In this document: positions 1 through 7,640 of the stretch, piece after piece
Numbering within the stretch: the first letter of the stretch is position 1
How the letters are laid out: every line of letters begins with the position of its first letter
IMG/VR virus record: IMGVR_UViG_3300025122_000176
Location: 1-22,778 of that record
Direction: 5' to 3' (one strand)
From: a virus
DNA: 22,778 nucleotides
Notes under the pieces: model-generated
Database searches by the model: none
What the model saw: only the letters and a program-made list of their open reading frames with translations
What the model was told of the DNA's origin: nothing
Position numbers and translations under genes: made by a program

Positions 1-2709
1 GTTTAACGGGGCAATGGTAAACCCTTGCGACTTGGCTACATTGATCGCCGCCTCTTTACGACTTTCCGGTTCCTTGTCAAGAAACGCTGCCATCCACTCA
101 GAAGGATAGTAATTAAGAAGATGGGCACACTGGTAACTAAGGATGCTGTAGCTAACAGCGTGGGACTTATTAAATCCGTATCCTGAAAAGTATTCAAATT
201 TTTCCCAGAGTGCCTCGGCGTCGGCTTTTGAAAGCCCCTTATCGACACAACCTTCGACGAACTTGTTGTGGAGTTTATCTTTCTTGGCATCAACAGCGCC
301 CGTCCCTTTCTTTGTTAAAAGTTTTCGCAGCATATTCCCCTCATCAAGAGAGAGGTCTTTACCCAGCTTATGTGCCAACAGCGCAATCTGTTCTTGGAAG
401 ATCAAGAACCCATAAGTCTCTTCCGTCACTTCTCTGATTAGCTCGTGCCCATATGAAATGGCATCCGGATCGTTCTTCGCGGCTACATATAGTTCGTGCA
501 CGTTTGCGCTCAAAGGACCGGGGCGATAAATAGAGGTGATGGCAGAAATATCAATGATGCTCGTTGGCAGCGCTTTCTGACAAAATCCCTGCGCACCTTT
601 CTCTGTAAACTGAAAGACGCCAGCCCACTTGCCTTTGTGGAATATATTCTCGTATACCTGTTGGTTGTCGAAATTAATTTTATTCGGGTGGAGATGCTCG
701 TCATAGTATTCCTTCACTTGCGCAAAGGTTGGATCGGGAACCGCATGGTGTCGCCGCAGGATATGTTTGATCGCACCCTCCATCATCCGCAGAGAAGCCA
801 ACCCAAGTATATCAAACTTAATAAAGCCCAGTGGCTCAAGATGGCGCACGTTCATACCCTCAGACCATGGGGTTTGCCGGACTCCACCGCTGTTGATTAT
901 GGGCATCCATTGGTTAAGATTCTCGCCCACCACAACACCGCCAGCATGGCGGCTCAAGCTCCGCACCTGACCATGCAACGCTTGGATGTGTGTCTTAATG
1001 TCTGGGTACTTGTCAAAAAACTTCTGCAAGCTTGGCGAAAACTCCATCACCTCATCAAACGTTGGAGTGTACACGCCTGCCTTTATGCCATGGCGTTTCT
1101 TTGCCTCGGGCGTTGCCTCGTACATCATTCGAGAAGTAACGGGGTTAACCTCTGTAAATGGCACCTCATATAATTTCGCGATGTCTTTGATCAACGACCT
1201 CAACTTAAGAGTGTTGAAGTTGGAGATGGGTACAACCGTATTATCACCCCATTCCGCGATCAGCCTCTCTTTTAATTCCATTGGATCGGAAACATCGTAA
1301 TCAATGTCTGGGTAGTCCGTCTGATCCTTACGCATAAATCTCTCAAAGAGAAGATTGTGTTTAAGAGGATCAACTTGAGTAATCCCGATCAAGAAAGAAA
1401 CCAGTGACCCGGCTGCGGACCCGCGACCGGCTCCGACGAGTTGATTTTCTGATGCCATGTCCGCGATGGTCTTCATGGTCAAAAAATATTTAGTAAAGCC
1501 TCGGTCTTCGATGACGTCTAGTTCGCCTTTGAGCCGCTGAATGTATGCTGGCAAGCGAGGATCATCTTCCGGAAGATATTCGCGGAGACCGGCAACGCAA
1601 AATTCCCGCAACGCTGCCTCTGCCGATTTTCCGTCAGGAACAACAAAGTTTGGTAACCTTACGGTGGCATCTGGCGTAAAGCTTTCAATCTTATTGTGTG
1701 CAATGTCGTGAGTTCTCCGGATGGACTCTAATACCAGTTCATCGTCATATTCTTTGTTGGACTTTGCCGAGTATGTTTTGTAAGACTCCCACATTTGGTC
1801 GCCGTTCTTTGGGTAAAGCTCATAACCAATTTCTTCTACACCCTCTGGAAGCTCTGAACTCATCCAGCTTGGCATGCCACCCTTCCCAAGCCAGCCGAGG
1901 CGCTTATAGAGTTCTCGGTCGCGCCATGCGTCTGGGTTTGGGTAATGACTGTCAGCAGTAGAAATCAGTTCCACGCCGTACTCCGTAGCAACTTGAATGA
2001 TGTATTTATTTAGATTGTGTTGGTCTGGAATGTTGTTCCATTGCAACTCTCCGTACCACCGCTCCCCAAAAATAGATTGCATCCTCTCTGTTGTGAGCCT
2101 CATGGCATCCATGATAGCATCAGGACCATCAGCTTTATGATCCCAATAATCGCCAGCATAAACGCCACCCAAACAAGCAGACGTGGCAATAATACCCTCA
2201 CCATAAACAGCAAGCATATTATAATCAACACGAGGGTACCGATAAAAGTTTGCACTCTTGAAGCTCTCCGATATGAGCTTAAATATGTTGTTCAAACCGG
2301 TTTGGCTCATCGCAAGTAAAATAAGATGGTTGCGTTTGTTCAGTGTACTCTTGGCGTTTTTGCTGGCATTTTCATCTTCAATAGCCAAGCTGTTCGTCTT
2401 CCTCTTCTTTTTTGCCTCCTTCGAAGCTTCATATGCAGCTTTCCACTTTGAAATAGATGGAAGGAAATATGCTTCAACCCCAAATATAGGTTTAAAATCT
2501 TTGTCCTGCTCCATCATTTTTTTTGCGTGCAACACCTGATAGGCGAGCCCGTTCATGTGCCCGTGATCGGTGAGGGCTAATGCGTCATTACCATTCTGAT
2601 AAGCGAAGTCCATGTGTTCTTGAGGGTATCCCAGCCCATCAAATAGTGACAACCCGCTGTGGGCATGGAGCCCCACAAATGGTATACTAGAAACGGTTCG
2701 GTCACTCAT
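1..2709 (-). CDS. dnaE: DNA polymerase III alpha subunit (DnaE-type, PHP domain), 3' end cut off by window edge
   Basis: This is a replicative family C DNA polymerase. It is open for 903 codons and leaves the window without a stop, so the C-terminal part (OB fold, clamp-binding end) is not visible. The N-terminal PHP domain keeps metal-binding motifs: HAHS at residues 15-18, a TDHGH motif near 48-52 and a later TADSHY. The palm has VGAGRGSAAG at about 424-433. The catalytic Asp pair is in PDIDYD (D470 and D472), with a third Asp, D633, in KFDILG. The fingers carry YRPGP, FQEQ and YGFNKSHA. The start ATG at 2709 overlaps the upstream gene by 8 nt and has an AGGAG site 9 nt upstream. Family assignment is very secure. 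A cellular-type Pol III alpha is uncommon in phages, which more often encode family A or B replicases, so this is probably the phage replicase. It appears to be co-transcribed with the overlapping upstream gene. Confidence 0.95.
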   Translation of the reverse strand, partial: MSDRTVSSIPFVGLHAHSGLSLFDGLGYPQEHMDFAYQNGNDALALTDHGHMNGLAYQVLHAKKMMEQDKDFKPIFGVEAYFLPSISKWKAAYEASKEAKKKRKTNSLAIEDENASKNAKSTLNKRNHLILLAMSQTGLNNIFKLISESFKSANFYRYPRVDYNMLAVYGEGIIATSACLGGVYAGDYWDHKADGPDAIMDAMRLTTERMQSIFGERWYGELQWNNIPDQHNLNKYIIQVATEYGVELISTADSHYPNPDAWRDRELYKRLGWLGKGGMPSWMSSELPEGVEEIGYELYPKNGDQMWESYKTYSAKSNKEYDDELVLESIRRTHDIAHNKIESFTPDATVRLPNFVVPDGKSAEAALREFCVAGLREYLPEDDPRLPAYIQRLKGELDVIEDRGFTKYFLTMKTIADMASENQLVGAGRGSAAGSLVSFLIGITQVDPLKHNLLFERFMRKDQTDYPDIDYDVSDPMELKERLIAEWGDNTVVPISNFNTLKLRSLIKDIAKLYEVPFTEVNPVTSRMMYEATPEAKKRHGIKAGVYTPTFDEVMEFSPSLQKFFDKYPDIKTHIQALHGQVRSLSRHAGGVVVGENLNQWMPIINSGGVRQTPWSEGMNVRHLEPLGFIKFDILGLASLRMMEGAIKHILRRHHAVPDPTFAQVKEYYDEHLHPNKINFDNQQVYENIFHKGKWAGVFQFTEKGAQGFCQKALPTSIIDISAITSIYRPGPLSANVHELYVAAKNDPDAISYGHELIREVTEETYGFLIFQEQIALLAHKLGKDLSLDEGNMLRKLLTKKGTGAVDAKKDKLHNKFVEGCVDKGLSKADAEALWEKFEYFSGYGFNKSHAVSYSILSYQCAHLLNYYPSEWMAAFLDKEPESRKEAAINVAKSQGFTIAPLN

Positions 2710-3607
2710 TATTATCAACTCCTATTGGGTTCCATTCTTTATATGAAAGGATACATTTTGCGGGTTTGCAAACCGTATTGCCACTGCTGGTGTATTCACA
2801 AAAACCTTTCCAACTATCAATACCATGATACCAATCAACTTCTAATACCACAGCTTCCTCTACTTTAGCAGATCCAAAAACTTTGTCAAGAGAAAAGAAC
2901 CTCGCGGACCACTTTTTATGTAAAGGCAATCTCTCCGTTGGAATCTCGCCATCGCGATGTTGCCCTGGCACCTTGTCACCTGTGCCTGACCGAATTATCT
3001 TCATGTACTCGGAGTAGCTATCCGCATCAAAAGTGAAGCCCAGGTATTTTCCTTCTCGCACCGTTTCATTTTTGTAACTTAGAAAAAATGCACGGCGGCT
3101 GGAAATTTCTTTGCGGTGTGAGCGGAGTACGGCTGGGTCGTAAACTCCGTATGGGAACGCAACATAATATCTGTCCGGGGCAACCCAAATACTTATTTGT
3201 GTCGAAACATCGAAGGCTGCTCGGGCACCATATAAAGCACTCCAGGCAAGGCAGTCCCTTTTCTTTCGATCATTTGGATGCACTGGGGTGTAATAGATTG
3301 TTATTGGCTTTTTCTCATCGGTGGGCTTAAGCCCATAGTTCCTTCCCAGGCAGACAGGATCAAAAATATAATCTCCTATGCGATGCCGAATCAAAGGCTG
3401 CATATCGTCATTACATACGATCCATATGGTTTCGCAACCTGCCCAAGCGCACTCCAATACCGCTCGTTCAACTGCCAAATAGTTCGGAGCAACGGGCATA
3501 AGAGAGTCGTGCCAGGGAAAATTGAAATCCAGTGGCTGTCCCGCGACGGGCACAATTCCAGCCAGGTGGAATGTCTTTTCACTAGTGAAACTTTTGCGCA
3601 AGGACAT
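2702..3607 (-). CDS. putative nucleotidyltransferase-like protein (GT-A fold suspected)
   Basis: A 301-aa protein read from the ATG at 3607. The N-terminal third (residues about 14-75) looks like a sugar-nucleotidyltransferase Rossmann half: a beta strand ending in PVAGQPLDF, then MPVAPNYLAVERAV, then a helix and strand ending in TIWIVCND. The classical GGxGTRL phosphate loop is absent, so the call is by pattern and activity is unproven. The C-terminal half shows no motif I know. A TTG at 3634 would extend the protein by 9 residues. I reject it because it lies inside the spacer of a good promoter whose predicted transcription start falls on the 3607 ATG. The gene overlaps the polymerase III gene by 8 nt, suggesting coupled translation. 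Its role could be modification of sugars or bases, or a purely binding function. Confidence 0.45.
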   Translation of the reverse strand: MSLRKSFTSEKTFHLAGIVPVAGQPLDFNFPWHDSLMPVAPNYLAVERAVLECAWAGCETIWIVCNDDMQPLIRHRIGDYIFDPVCLGRNYGLKPTDEKKPITIYYTPVHPNDRKKRDCLAWSALYGARAAFDVSTQISIWVAPDRYYVAFPYGVYDPAVLRSHRKEISSRRAFFLSYKNETVREGKYLGFTFDADSYSEYMKIIRSGTGDKVPGQHRDGEIPTERLPLHKKWSARFFSLDKVFGSAKVEEAVVLEVDWYHGIDSWKGFCEYTSSGNTVCKPAKCILSYKEWNPIGVDNNE

Positions 3608-3613
3608 AAGAAT

Positions 3614-3642
3614 ATAATAACAAACTACTTGCAAAAAGTCAA
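3614..3642 (-). promoter_or_regulatory. sigma70-type promoter for the 3607-1 unit, predicted leaderless
   Basis: The minus strand reads TTGACT (3642-3637), 17 bp, TATTAT (3619-3614). The next six bases bring the predicted transcription start to the A of the ATG at 3607, so the message would have almost no 5' leader. I see no Shine-Dalgarno sequence before that ATG, which fits. The region upstream of the -35 is A/T-rich. Confidence 0.65.
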
Positions 3643-3684
3643 ATTATATTTATAAGTTTTAGATTTTTTATTTGGCATATGCTG

Positions 3685-4593
3685 TCATTTTCGGGCGAGA
3701 CCGCCAAGCATTTTATAACATTGGTTTGCTTTGGATGTATGCTCTAGAATAACTTCTTCTATCTTTCTGCTGTCAAAAATTATATTATCTGTGTCGAAAT
3801 ATTTATTTTGTTTTATCGGGAGAACCTCCCGATGGGCAGGCTTAATCCGCACCGCATAATATTTATATTTGTCTGGATTTTTTTGGTCGCGACCATTACG
3901 TGCGCCGCGCAACCCAAGTGACTTCATCATCTGCAAAACTTTGAATCTAACTGCAACGTCAGAATAATCAATGTCTGACAATTGTGATCGCGATAATCGA
4001 GAAACTACCACCAAATCTTTATAGCTGTGATTCCGTGCTGCGAATCGCTCGGAGGCATAAAAATATATTTCTTGTGCCAAGCAACTTTCATCCCCATACA
4101 AATAATCATACTCATGACAGCAGCCAGTCTTTACATCAAACCAATCCAGAACTTTAAAATGTTGCGGCTCTAAATTTTCTTCTGGTACGATGCCCTGGAT
4201 GTTGTCGTCATCAAAAATTCTTACGGTCTGGTAACCGTATTCAACAGCGGCATTTCCCGAGGTGATGACTTTGATTGTATTAGTCTCAGAATCGATTCTT
4301 AAAGCATGAGCCTTGTCTGAAAATGGTAATTTGCCCGCAATAGAAAGAGTAAATAATAACCTATGCCAAAGATCTTGCTTAGGGTGCCCAACGATCTTGT
4401 CGGCACAGTTGGTTCGCATAGTATAAACAACTGGGTCTATCATAAATAAACCCAAGTCAGACGTCGGCTCAAAAAAATCGAACGGGAATGGAGCGAACTC
4501 TGGCTTGTTGTTCACAAGCACGGCATCATTCAAATACGCATATGCTAGGGCAGCAAGGCTATGCCCGACTACGATCTCATCACACTGCCTCAT
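3685..4593 (-). CDS. hypothetical phage protein, 302 aa
   Basis: I do not recognise this protein. It begins with a short hydrophobic strand-turn-helix (IVVGHSLAALAYAYL, residues 7-21) followed by a second strand, AVLVNN. This resembles the start of a nucleotide-binding Rossmann fold but lacks a clear GxGxxG. The C-terminal third is basic and Lys/Tyr-rich (KNPDKYKYYAVRIK) and could contact nucleic acid. No signal peptide or membrane segment is seen. The ATG at 4593 overlaps the end of the GroES-like gene by 14 nt with only a weak GGTAGAAG ahead of it, so translation is probably coupled. It is the last gene of the unit started by the promoter near 5160. Coding status is secure from length and codon pattern; function is unknown. 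Confidence 0.8.
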   Translation of the reverse strand: MRQCDEIVVGHSLAALAYAYLNDAVLVNNKPEFAPFPFDFFEPTSDLGLFMIDPVVYTMRTNCADKIVGHPKQDLWHRLLFTLSIAGKLPFSDKAHALRIDSETNTIKVITSGNAAVEYGYQTVRIFDDDNIQGIVPEENLEPQHFKVLDWFDVKTGCCHEYDYLYGDESCLAQEIYFYASERFAARNHSYKDLVVVSRLSRSQLSDIDYSDVAVRFKVLQMMKSLGLRGARNGRDQKNPDKYKYYAVRIKPAHREVLPIKQNKYFDTDNIIFDSRKIEEVILEHTSKANQCYKMLGGLARK

Positions 4594-4864
4594 CTTCTAC
4601 CAAGGCAAGAACATAATTTTCCAGCACGAGACATGAAGAGACACAACCGTCAATACTAACAGATTTAATCATGTGCCCCTCGACGATTGCGCATTGCCCC
4701 GACTCGTAAACAGACTCTGGGGGTGCTGCCAAGATGCGGACCAGTTGATACTGGTCCGCGACAGTGACGGCATAGTCGTCAGGCACCAAAATTGTCGGTG
4801 TGTCCTTTTGTTCTGGTTGTATTGTTTCCACCAGTAGATGTCTATTTTGTGGTTTCACGCTCAT
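4580..4864 (-). CDS. GroES-like co-chaperonin
   Basis: A 94-aa protein of co-chaperonin size. It starts with VKPQNRHLLVE, equivalent to the first strand of GroES (IRPLHDRVIV), then a stretch ending TILVPDDY at the place of the mobile loop, which normally carries a hydrophobic tripeptide that docks on GroEL. It ends with ENYVLALVEDE, matching the C-terminal strand of the family (ESDILAIVE). The usual GVK-like segment appears as HMIKSVSIDG. Phage co-chaperonins such as T4 gp31 replace host GroES to fold the major capsid protein; that role is inferred here. I choose the ATG at 4864, which overlaps the preceding stop as ATGA, over a TTG two codons upstream. No GroEL partner is seen in the window. 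Confidence 0.65.
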   Translation of the reverse strand: MSVKPQNRHLLVETIQPEQKDTPTILVPDDYAVTVADQYQLVRILAAPPESVYESGQCAIVEGHMIKSVSIDGCVSSCLVLENYVLALVEDEAV

Positions 4865-5115
4865 TTGCAAGTATCCCGAACATGATTATAAAAATCTAAT
4901 AGCTGATCAATGTCAGTGTCTTCTTTGACCATGCGATAGGCTTTAACTGCCATACTAATCTCGTCTCTTGAGAGCCAACCATTCTCTACATAGTTACTCT
5001 TCAGGGCACGCTTTTGATCCTTGTATGGTTCCATCGCGTCCTCAATGGTCCGCAGTGATTTAATGTAGGTCGTGATACGACCTTCCTTCTCTTGATACTC
5101 GTTGTCATTAGCCAT
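4861..5115 (-). CDS. small helical protein, possible GapR/DUF2312-like DNA-binding protein
   Basis: An 84-aa, charged, apparently all-helical protein and the first gene of its unit. It begins with an acidic tail and then a long helix, RITTYIKSLRTIEDAM, followed by DQKRALKSNYVENGWLSRDEI and a final helix with YRMVKED and LDFYNHVRD. This order (a helix with a central IE, a KxxLK stretch, a short linker, then a helix near R/KxxKED) recalls the GapR/DUF2312 family, which clamps overtwisted DNA. That likeness is by eye and tentative. A strong AAAGGAG lies 7 nt before the ATG at 5115. The promoter and palindrome upstream suggest tight control. If not GapR-like, it is a small unknown phage protein. 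Confidence 0.75.
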   Translation of the reverse strand: MANDNEYQEKEGRITTYIKSLRTIEDAMEPYKDQKRALKSNYVENGWLSRDEISMAVKAYRMVKEDTDIDQLLDFYNHVRDTCK

Positions 5116-5138
5116 TAACTTTCTCCTTTGTAAAAGCT

Positions 5139-5160
5139 ATAGGGTCAGTATACACCCTAT
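5139..5160 (-). promoter_or_regulatory. palindrome over the -10 and start site (candidate operator)
   Basis: Perfect 7-bp arms ATAGGGT and ACCCTAT, separated by 8 bp, enclose the TATACT -10 element and reach the predicted transcription start. A dimeric repressor bound here would block RNA polymerase. No matching regulator gene is seen in the window, so the operator role is inference. Confidence 0.4.
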
Positions 5161-5175
5161 CTATTCTTTTGTCAA
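5147..5175 (-). promoter_or_regulatory. strong sigma70-type promoter for the 5115-3685 unit
   Basis: TTGACA (5175-5170), 17 bp, TATACT (5152-5147). An A-tract that starts in the TAA stop codon of the reductase gene lies just upstream and resembles an UP element. The predicted start near 5140 gives a leader of about 25 nt that contains the AAAGGAG site at 5129-5123. Confidence 0.75.
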
Positions 5176-5183
5176 GTGTTTTT

Positions 5184-7628
5184 TTATCCACACTTTGCAT
5201 AGCCACATTGGCTGCATGTGGCGCAACCGTCTTGATAGTTCAGCCCTTTCTCATCGCCGCATTCCGGACATGCTTTATCTCCAACTGGTTCGCCGTTCTG
5301 AATATAATTTTTAAGAATTCTCGCGACGCACCTTGCAAAGCTGAACATGTCACTATCTTTATCTTTCTGCAATTGCTCTACCAAGAGGCGAGGCTTTGCG
5401 CCGTGCCTCAAAGCCAGTGAGATCATCCGAGTAAACGCAGATTCGTTTGGATTATCAAACACTTGCACTACATCTCGTACTACGGTTGTGTCGTCGTCCA
5501 CGCCGACAGTTAAATCGTATCTATTGGCTCTTGTCTTGAAACGATGTTTGGTTAAGCGCCCAGCTATGTGTCTTTTTGGAATCTCAATTAAATTTGACAG
5601 CCCTCCTAAAACCTCATACGGTTTTCCGTGGAGGAGCCCAACCAAAATAGTCCACTTTTCACCTTTAATTGTTGTGTGATGTACGTCACAATCAACAACC
5701 TCTGGACGATGGGGCGCACCGTTTTGCGGGAATATTCCCCCCTTCTCCTCGTCCTGATTGGATACCAAAACTCCGCTTCGGCTGCCATCAACATAAATCG
5801 TGATGCCCTTCAGCCCTTCGCGCCAACCCCTCAAATATAGATCTCCAACAACCTTGGGATCGGTACCTTTCGGAAGATTAATTGTCGAACTAATCGCGTG
5901 GTCAATATTGCGTTGAATGATTTCTTGAATAGTGACACGCTGAGCCCAATCAATCTCATTACTCTGAACAAAAAAATCAGGCAACTCAAGCTCATCAGCC
6001 CAGCCCCCATGGGAGTTGCACCACTCTTGAACGTTGTGGTGGAATACTTTGTACTCAACCCAGCGATCTCCCAGGTCATCTACGAAGTCCGGTTCGACAC
6101 CTTGCTCATTGTGATTTAACTTGCGCCGTCGAGTATATGAATTTCTAAAAACTGGCTCTAATCCCGAGCTTGTCTGAGATAAAATTGATACGCTGCCAGT
6201 TGGAGCATTCGTCAAAATGGATATGTTTCTGCGTCCGTGCGCGGACAGGGCTTTGCGGATCCGGAGCGGAAGCCGCTTGATGAATGCATTATTTTTTTCA
6301 GTTTCCCAATCAAAAATTTCAAAAGCTCCGCGCTCTTGTGCCAGAGCGACGCTCTCTTCGTACGCCTTGTCTCGCAACATCGTATAAATCTTTTCAATGA
6401 CGGCAGTGCTTGAATCAGAATCATACCGAAGGCGCATACAAGCCAGCGCGTCAGCCAAGCCGTGAGTGCCCAAGCCGGTGCGGCGACCAAGCAAGCAAGC
6501 TTTTCGCAGCTTGGTCCACAAAGCCTTTTCGTCTTTTGTGTCAGCTATTTTAATTATTCTTGTCAGTTGCTCAGACTCTAGTTCCACAAGATCATCGGAC
6601 AGCCTCATTGCCATGGAGGCAATCTTGCCGAACTCTTCATAATCGAAGTAAGCTTTTTCAGTGAATGGGTTTTTTATAAAGTTCTTTAGATTAATAGAAA
6701 TTAGTCGGCAACTATCGTGTGCCGATAACGGAATCTCTGCACATGGATTTGTTGAAATCGTCTCGAAGCCGTCTTCTATATAGCAGTCAGCCGGGAGATT
6801 CCTTTTAATATTATCCCACATTAACAACCCTGGTTCGGCAGTCTTTGTGGCGCTGTCCACAATAGTTCTCCAAAGCTCGCGAGCCTTGATAGTTTTAGTA
6901 AAACCAACCTTTTGATCCGGGGCTGCATCGACCGGATAGCGCAGCAAAAAATCAGCATCAGATTCCACTGCTTGCATAAAATCATCACTCAACTTAATAG
7001 AGACATTCGCTCCCGTTACCTTCGTTAAATCATGTTTCATCGTCGCGAATTGTTCAATGTCTGGGTGCCGAACATCCATCGTAATCATCAAAGCACCACG
7101 ACGACCATTTTGTCCGACCATACGACAAACATAGGAATAAAAGTCTGCGAACGACCACGCGCCTGTGGTAGTGCCAGCCGAATTATTAACGGGTGTGTTC
7201 TCTGGGCGAAGCTGGGAGATATCCAACCCGACACCACAGCGACGTTTAAAAAGGTTAGCCAAGTTCTTGCCTGTTTCTATAATAGACGACATGCTGTCTT
7301 CCGGGCTGGCGACAACGACACAATTAGACAGCGATGCGTGCACGTGCTTGTTGCCACAGCCAAACATCACCGAGCCTTGCGGAACGATATATTTGAAACC
7401 GTCGAAGGAGCTACGGATATCCTCATACGATAACTGACGGTCGCCGCCAAACTTCTTCTCAATCCTTGCGAACTCTTTAGCAAGGCGGTCGTGCATCTGG
7501 TCTGGGCTCTTCTCAAGAACTTCGCCATCCTTATTTTTAAGCGCGTATTTTGTTATAAATACGTTGGCAGCCAATTCATCTCCGCCAAAATATTTTAAAG
7601 TTGCATTTCGTATGATCTTTGATGTCAC
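5184..7628 (-). CDS. nrdJ: adenosylcobalamin-dependent (class II) ribonucleotide reductase
   Basis: An 814-aa single-chain reductase that makes deoxyribonucleotides for phage DNA synthesis. The catalytic set is visible: N294, C296 and E298 in NPCAEIP (thiyl radical Cys and its partners), with the redox pair C103 (SNCVVV) and C307 (DSCRLISINL). The later NAPTGSVSILSQTSSG stretch is the family phosphate-binding segment. After about residue 640 comes the extra C-terminal domain of B12-dependent enzymes. The protein ends in a zinc ribbon, CPECGDEKG then CATCSQCGYAKCG, which supplies the terminal redox cysteines. No beta subunit or activase gene is seen, as expected for class II. The start is GTG at 7628 with AGGGG six bases upstream, 12 nt after the helicase stop. 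It is the last gene of the exonuclease-helicase unit. Confidence 0.95.
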   Translation of the reverse strand: MTSKIIRNATLKYFGGDELAANVFITKYALKNKDGEVLEKSPDQMHDRLAKEFARIEKKFGGDRQLSYEDIRSSFDGFKYIVPQGSVMFGCGNKHVHASLSNCVVVASPEDSMSSIIETGKNLANLFKRRCGVGLDISQLRPENTPVNNSAGTTTGAWSFADFYSYVCRMVGQNGRRGALMITMDVRHPDIEQFATMKHDLTKVTGANVSIKLSDDFMQAVESDADFLLRYPVDAAPDQKVGFTKTIKARELWRTIVDSATKTAEPGLLMWDNIKRNLPADCYIEDGFETISTNPCAEIPLSAHDSCRLISINLKNFIKNPFTEKAYFDYEEFGKIASMAMRLSDDLVELESEQLTRIIKIADTKDEKALWTKLRKACLLGRRTGLGTHGLADALACMRLRYDSDSSTAVIEKIYTMLRDKAYEESVALAQERGAFEIFDWETEKNNAFIKRLPLRIRKALSAHGRRNISILTNAPTGSVSILSQTSSGLEPVFRNSYTRRRKLNHNEQGVEPDFVDDLGDRWVEYKVFHHNVQEWCNSHGGWADELELPDFFVQSNEIDWAQRVTIQEIIQRNIDHAISSTINLPKGTDPKVVGDLYLRGWREGLKGITIYVDGSRSGVLVSNQDEEKGGIFPQNGAPHRPEVVDCDVHHTTIKGEKWTILVGLLHGKPYEVLGGLSNLIEIPKRHIAGRLTKHRFKTRANRYDLTVGVDDDTTVVRDVVQVFDNPNESAFTRMISLALRHGAKPRLLVEQLQKDKDSDMFSFARCVARILKNYIQNGEPVGDKACPECGDEKGLNYQDGCATCSQCGYAKCG

Positions 7629-7640
7629 TGTCCACCCCTT

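Noticed and set aside
496-1173. 225-aa plus-strand ORF within the polymerase III gene
   Set aside because: It is antisense to conserved palm motifs of the polymerase; no domain or start signal is visible.
3647-3654. TATAAATA on the minus strand, identical to the T4 late promoter core
   Set aside because: It lies in a very A/T-rich stretch upstream of a good sigma70 promoter for early-type genes, and no copy was noticed before the tail genes, where late promoters would be expected.
5175-5194. Inverted repeat AGTGT/ACACT over the reductase stop codon as a terminator
   Set aside because: The stem is only 5 bp with a 10-nt loop and no U-run follows; the A-tract is better explained as part of the promoter.
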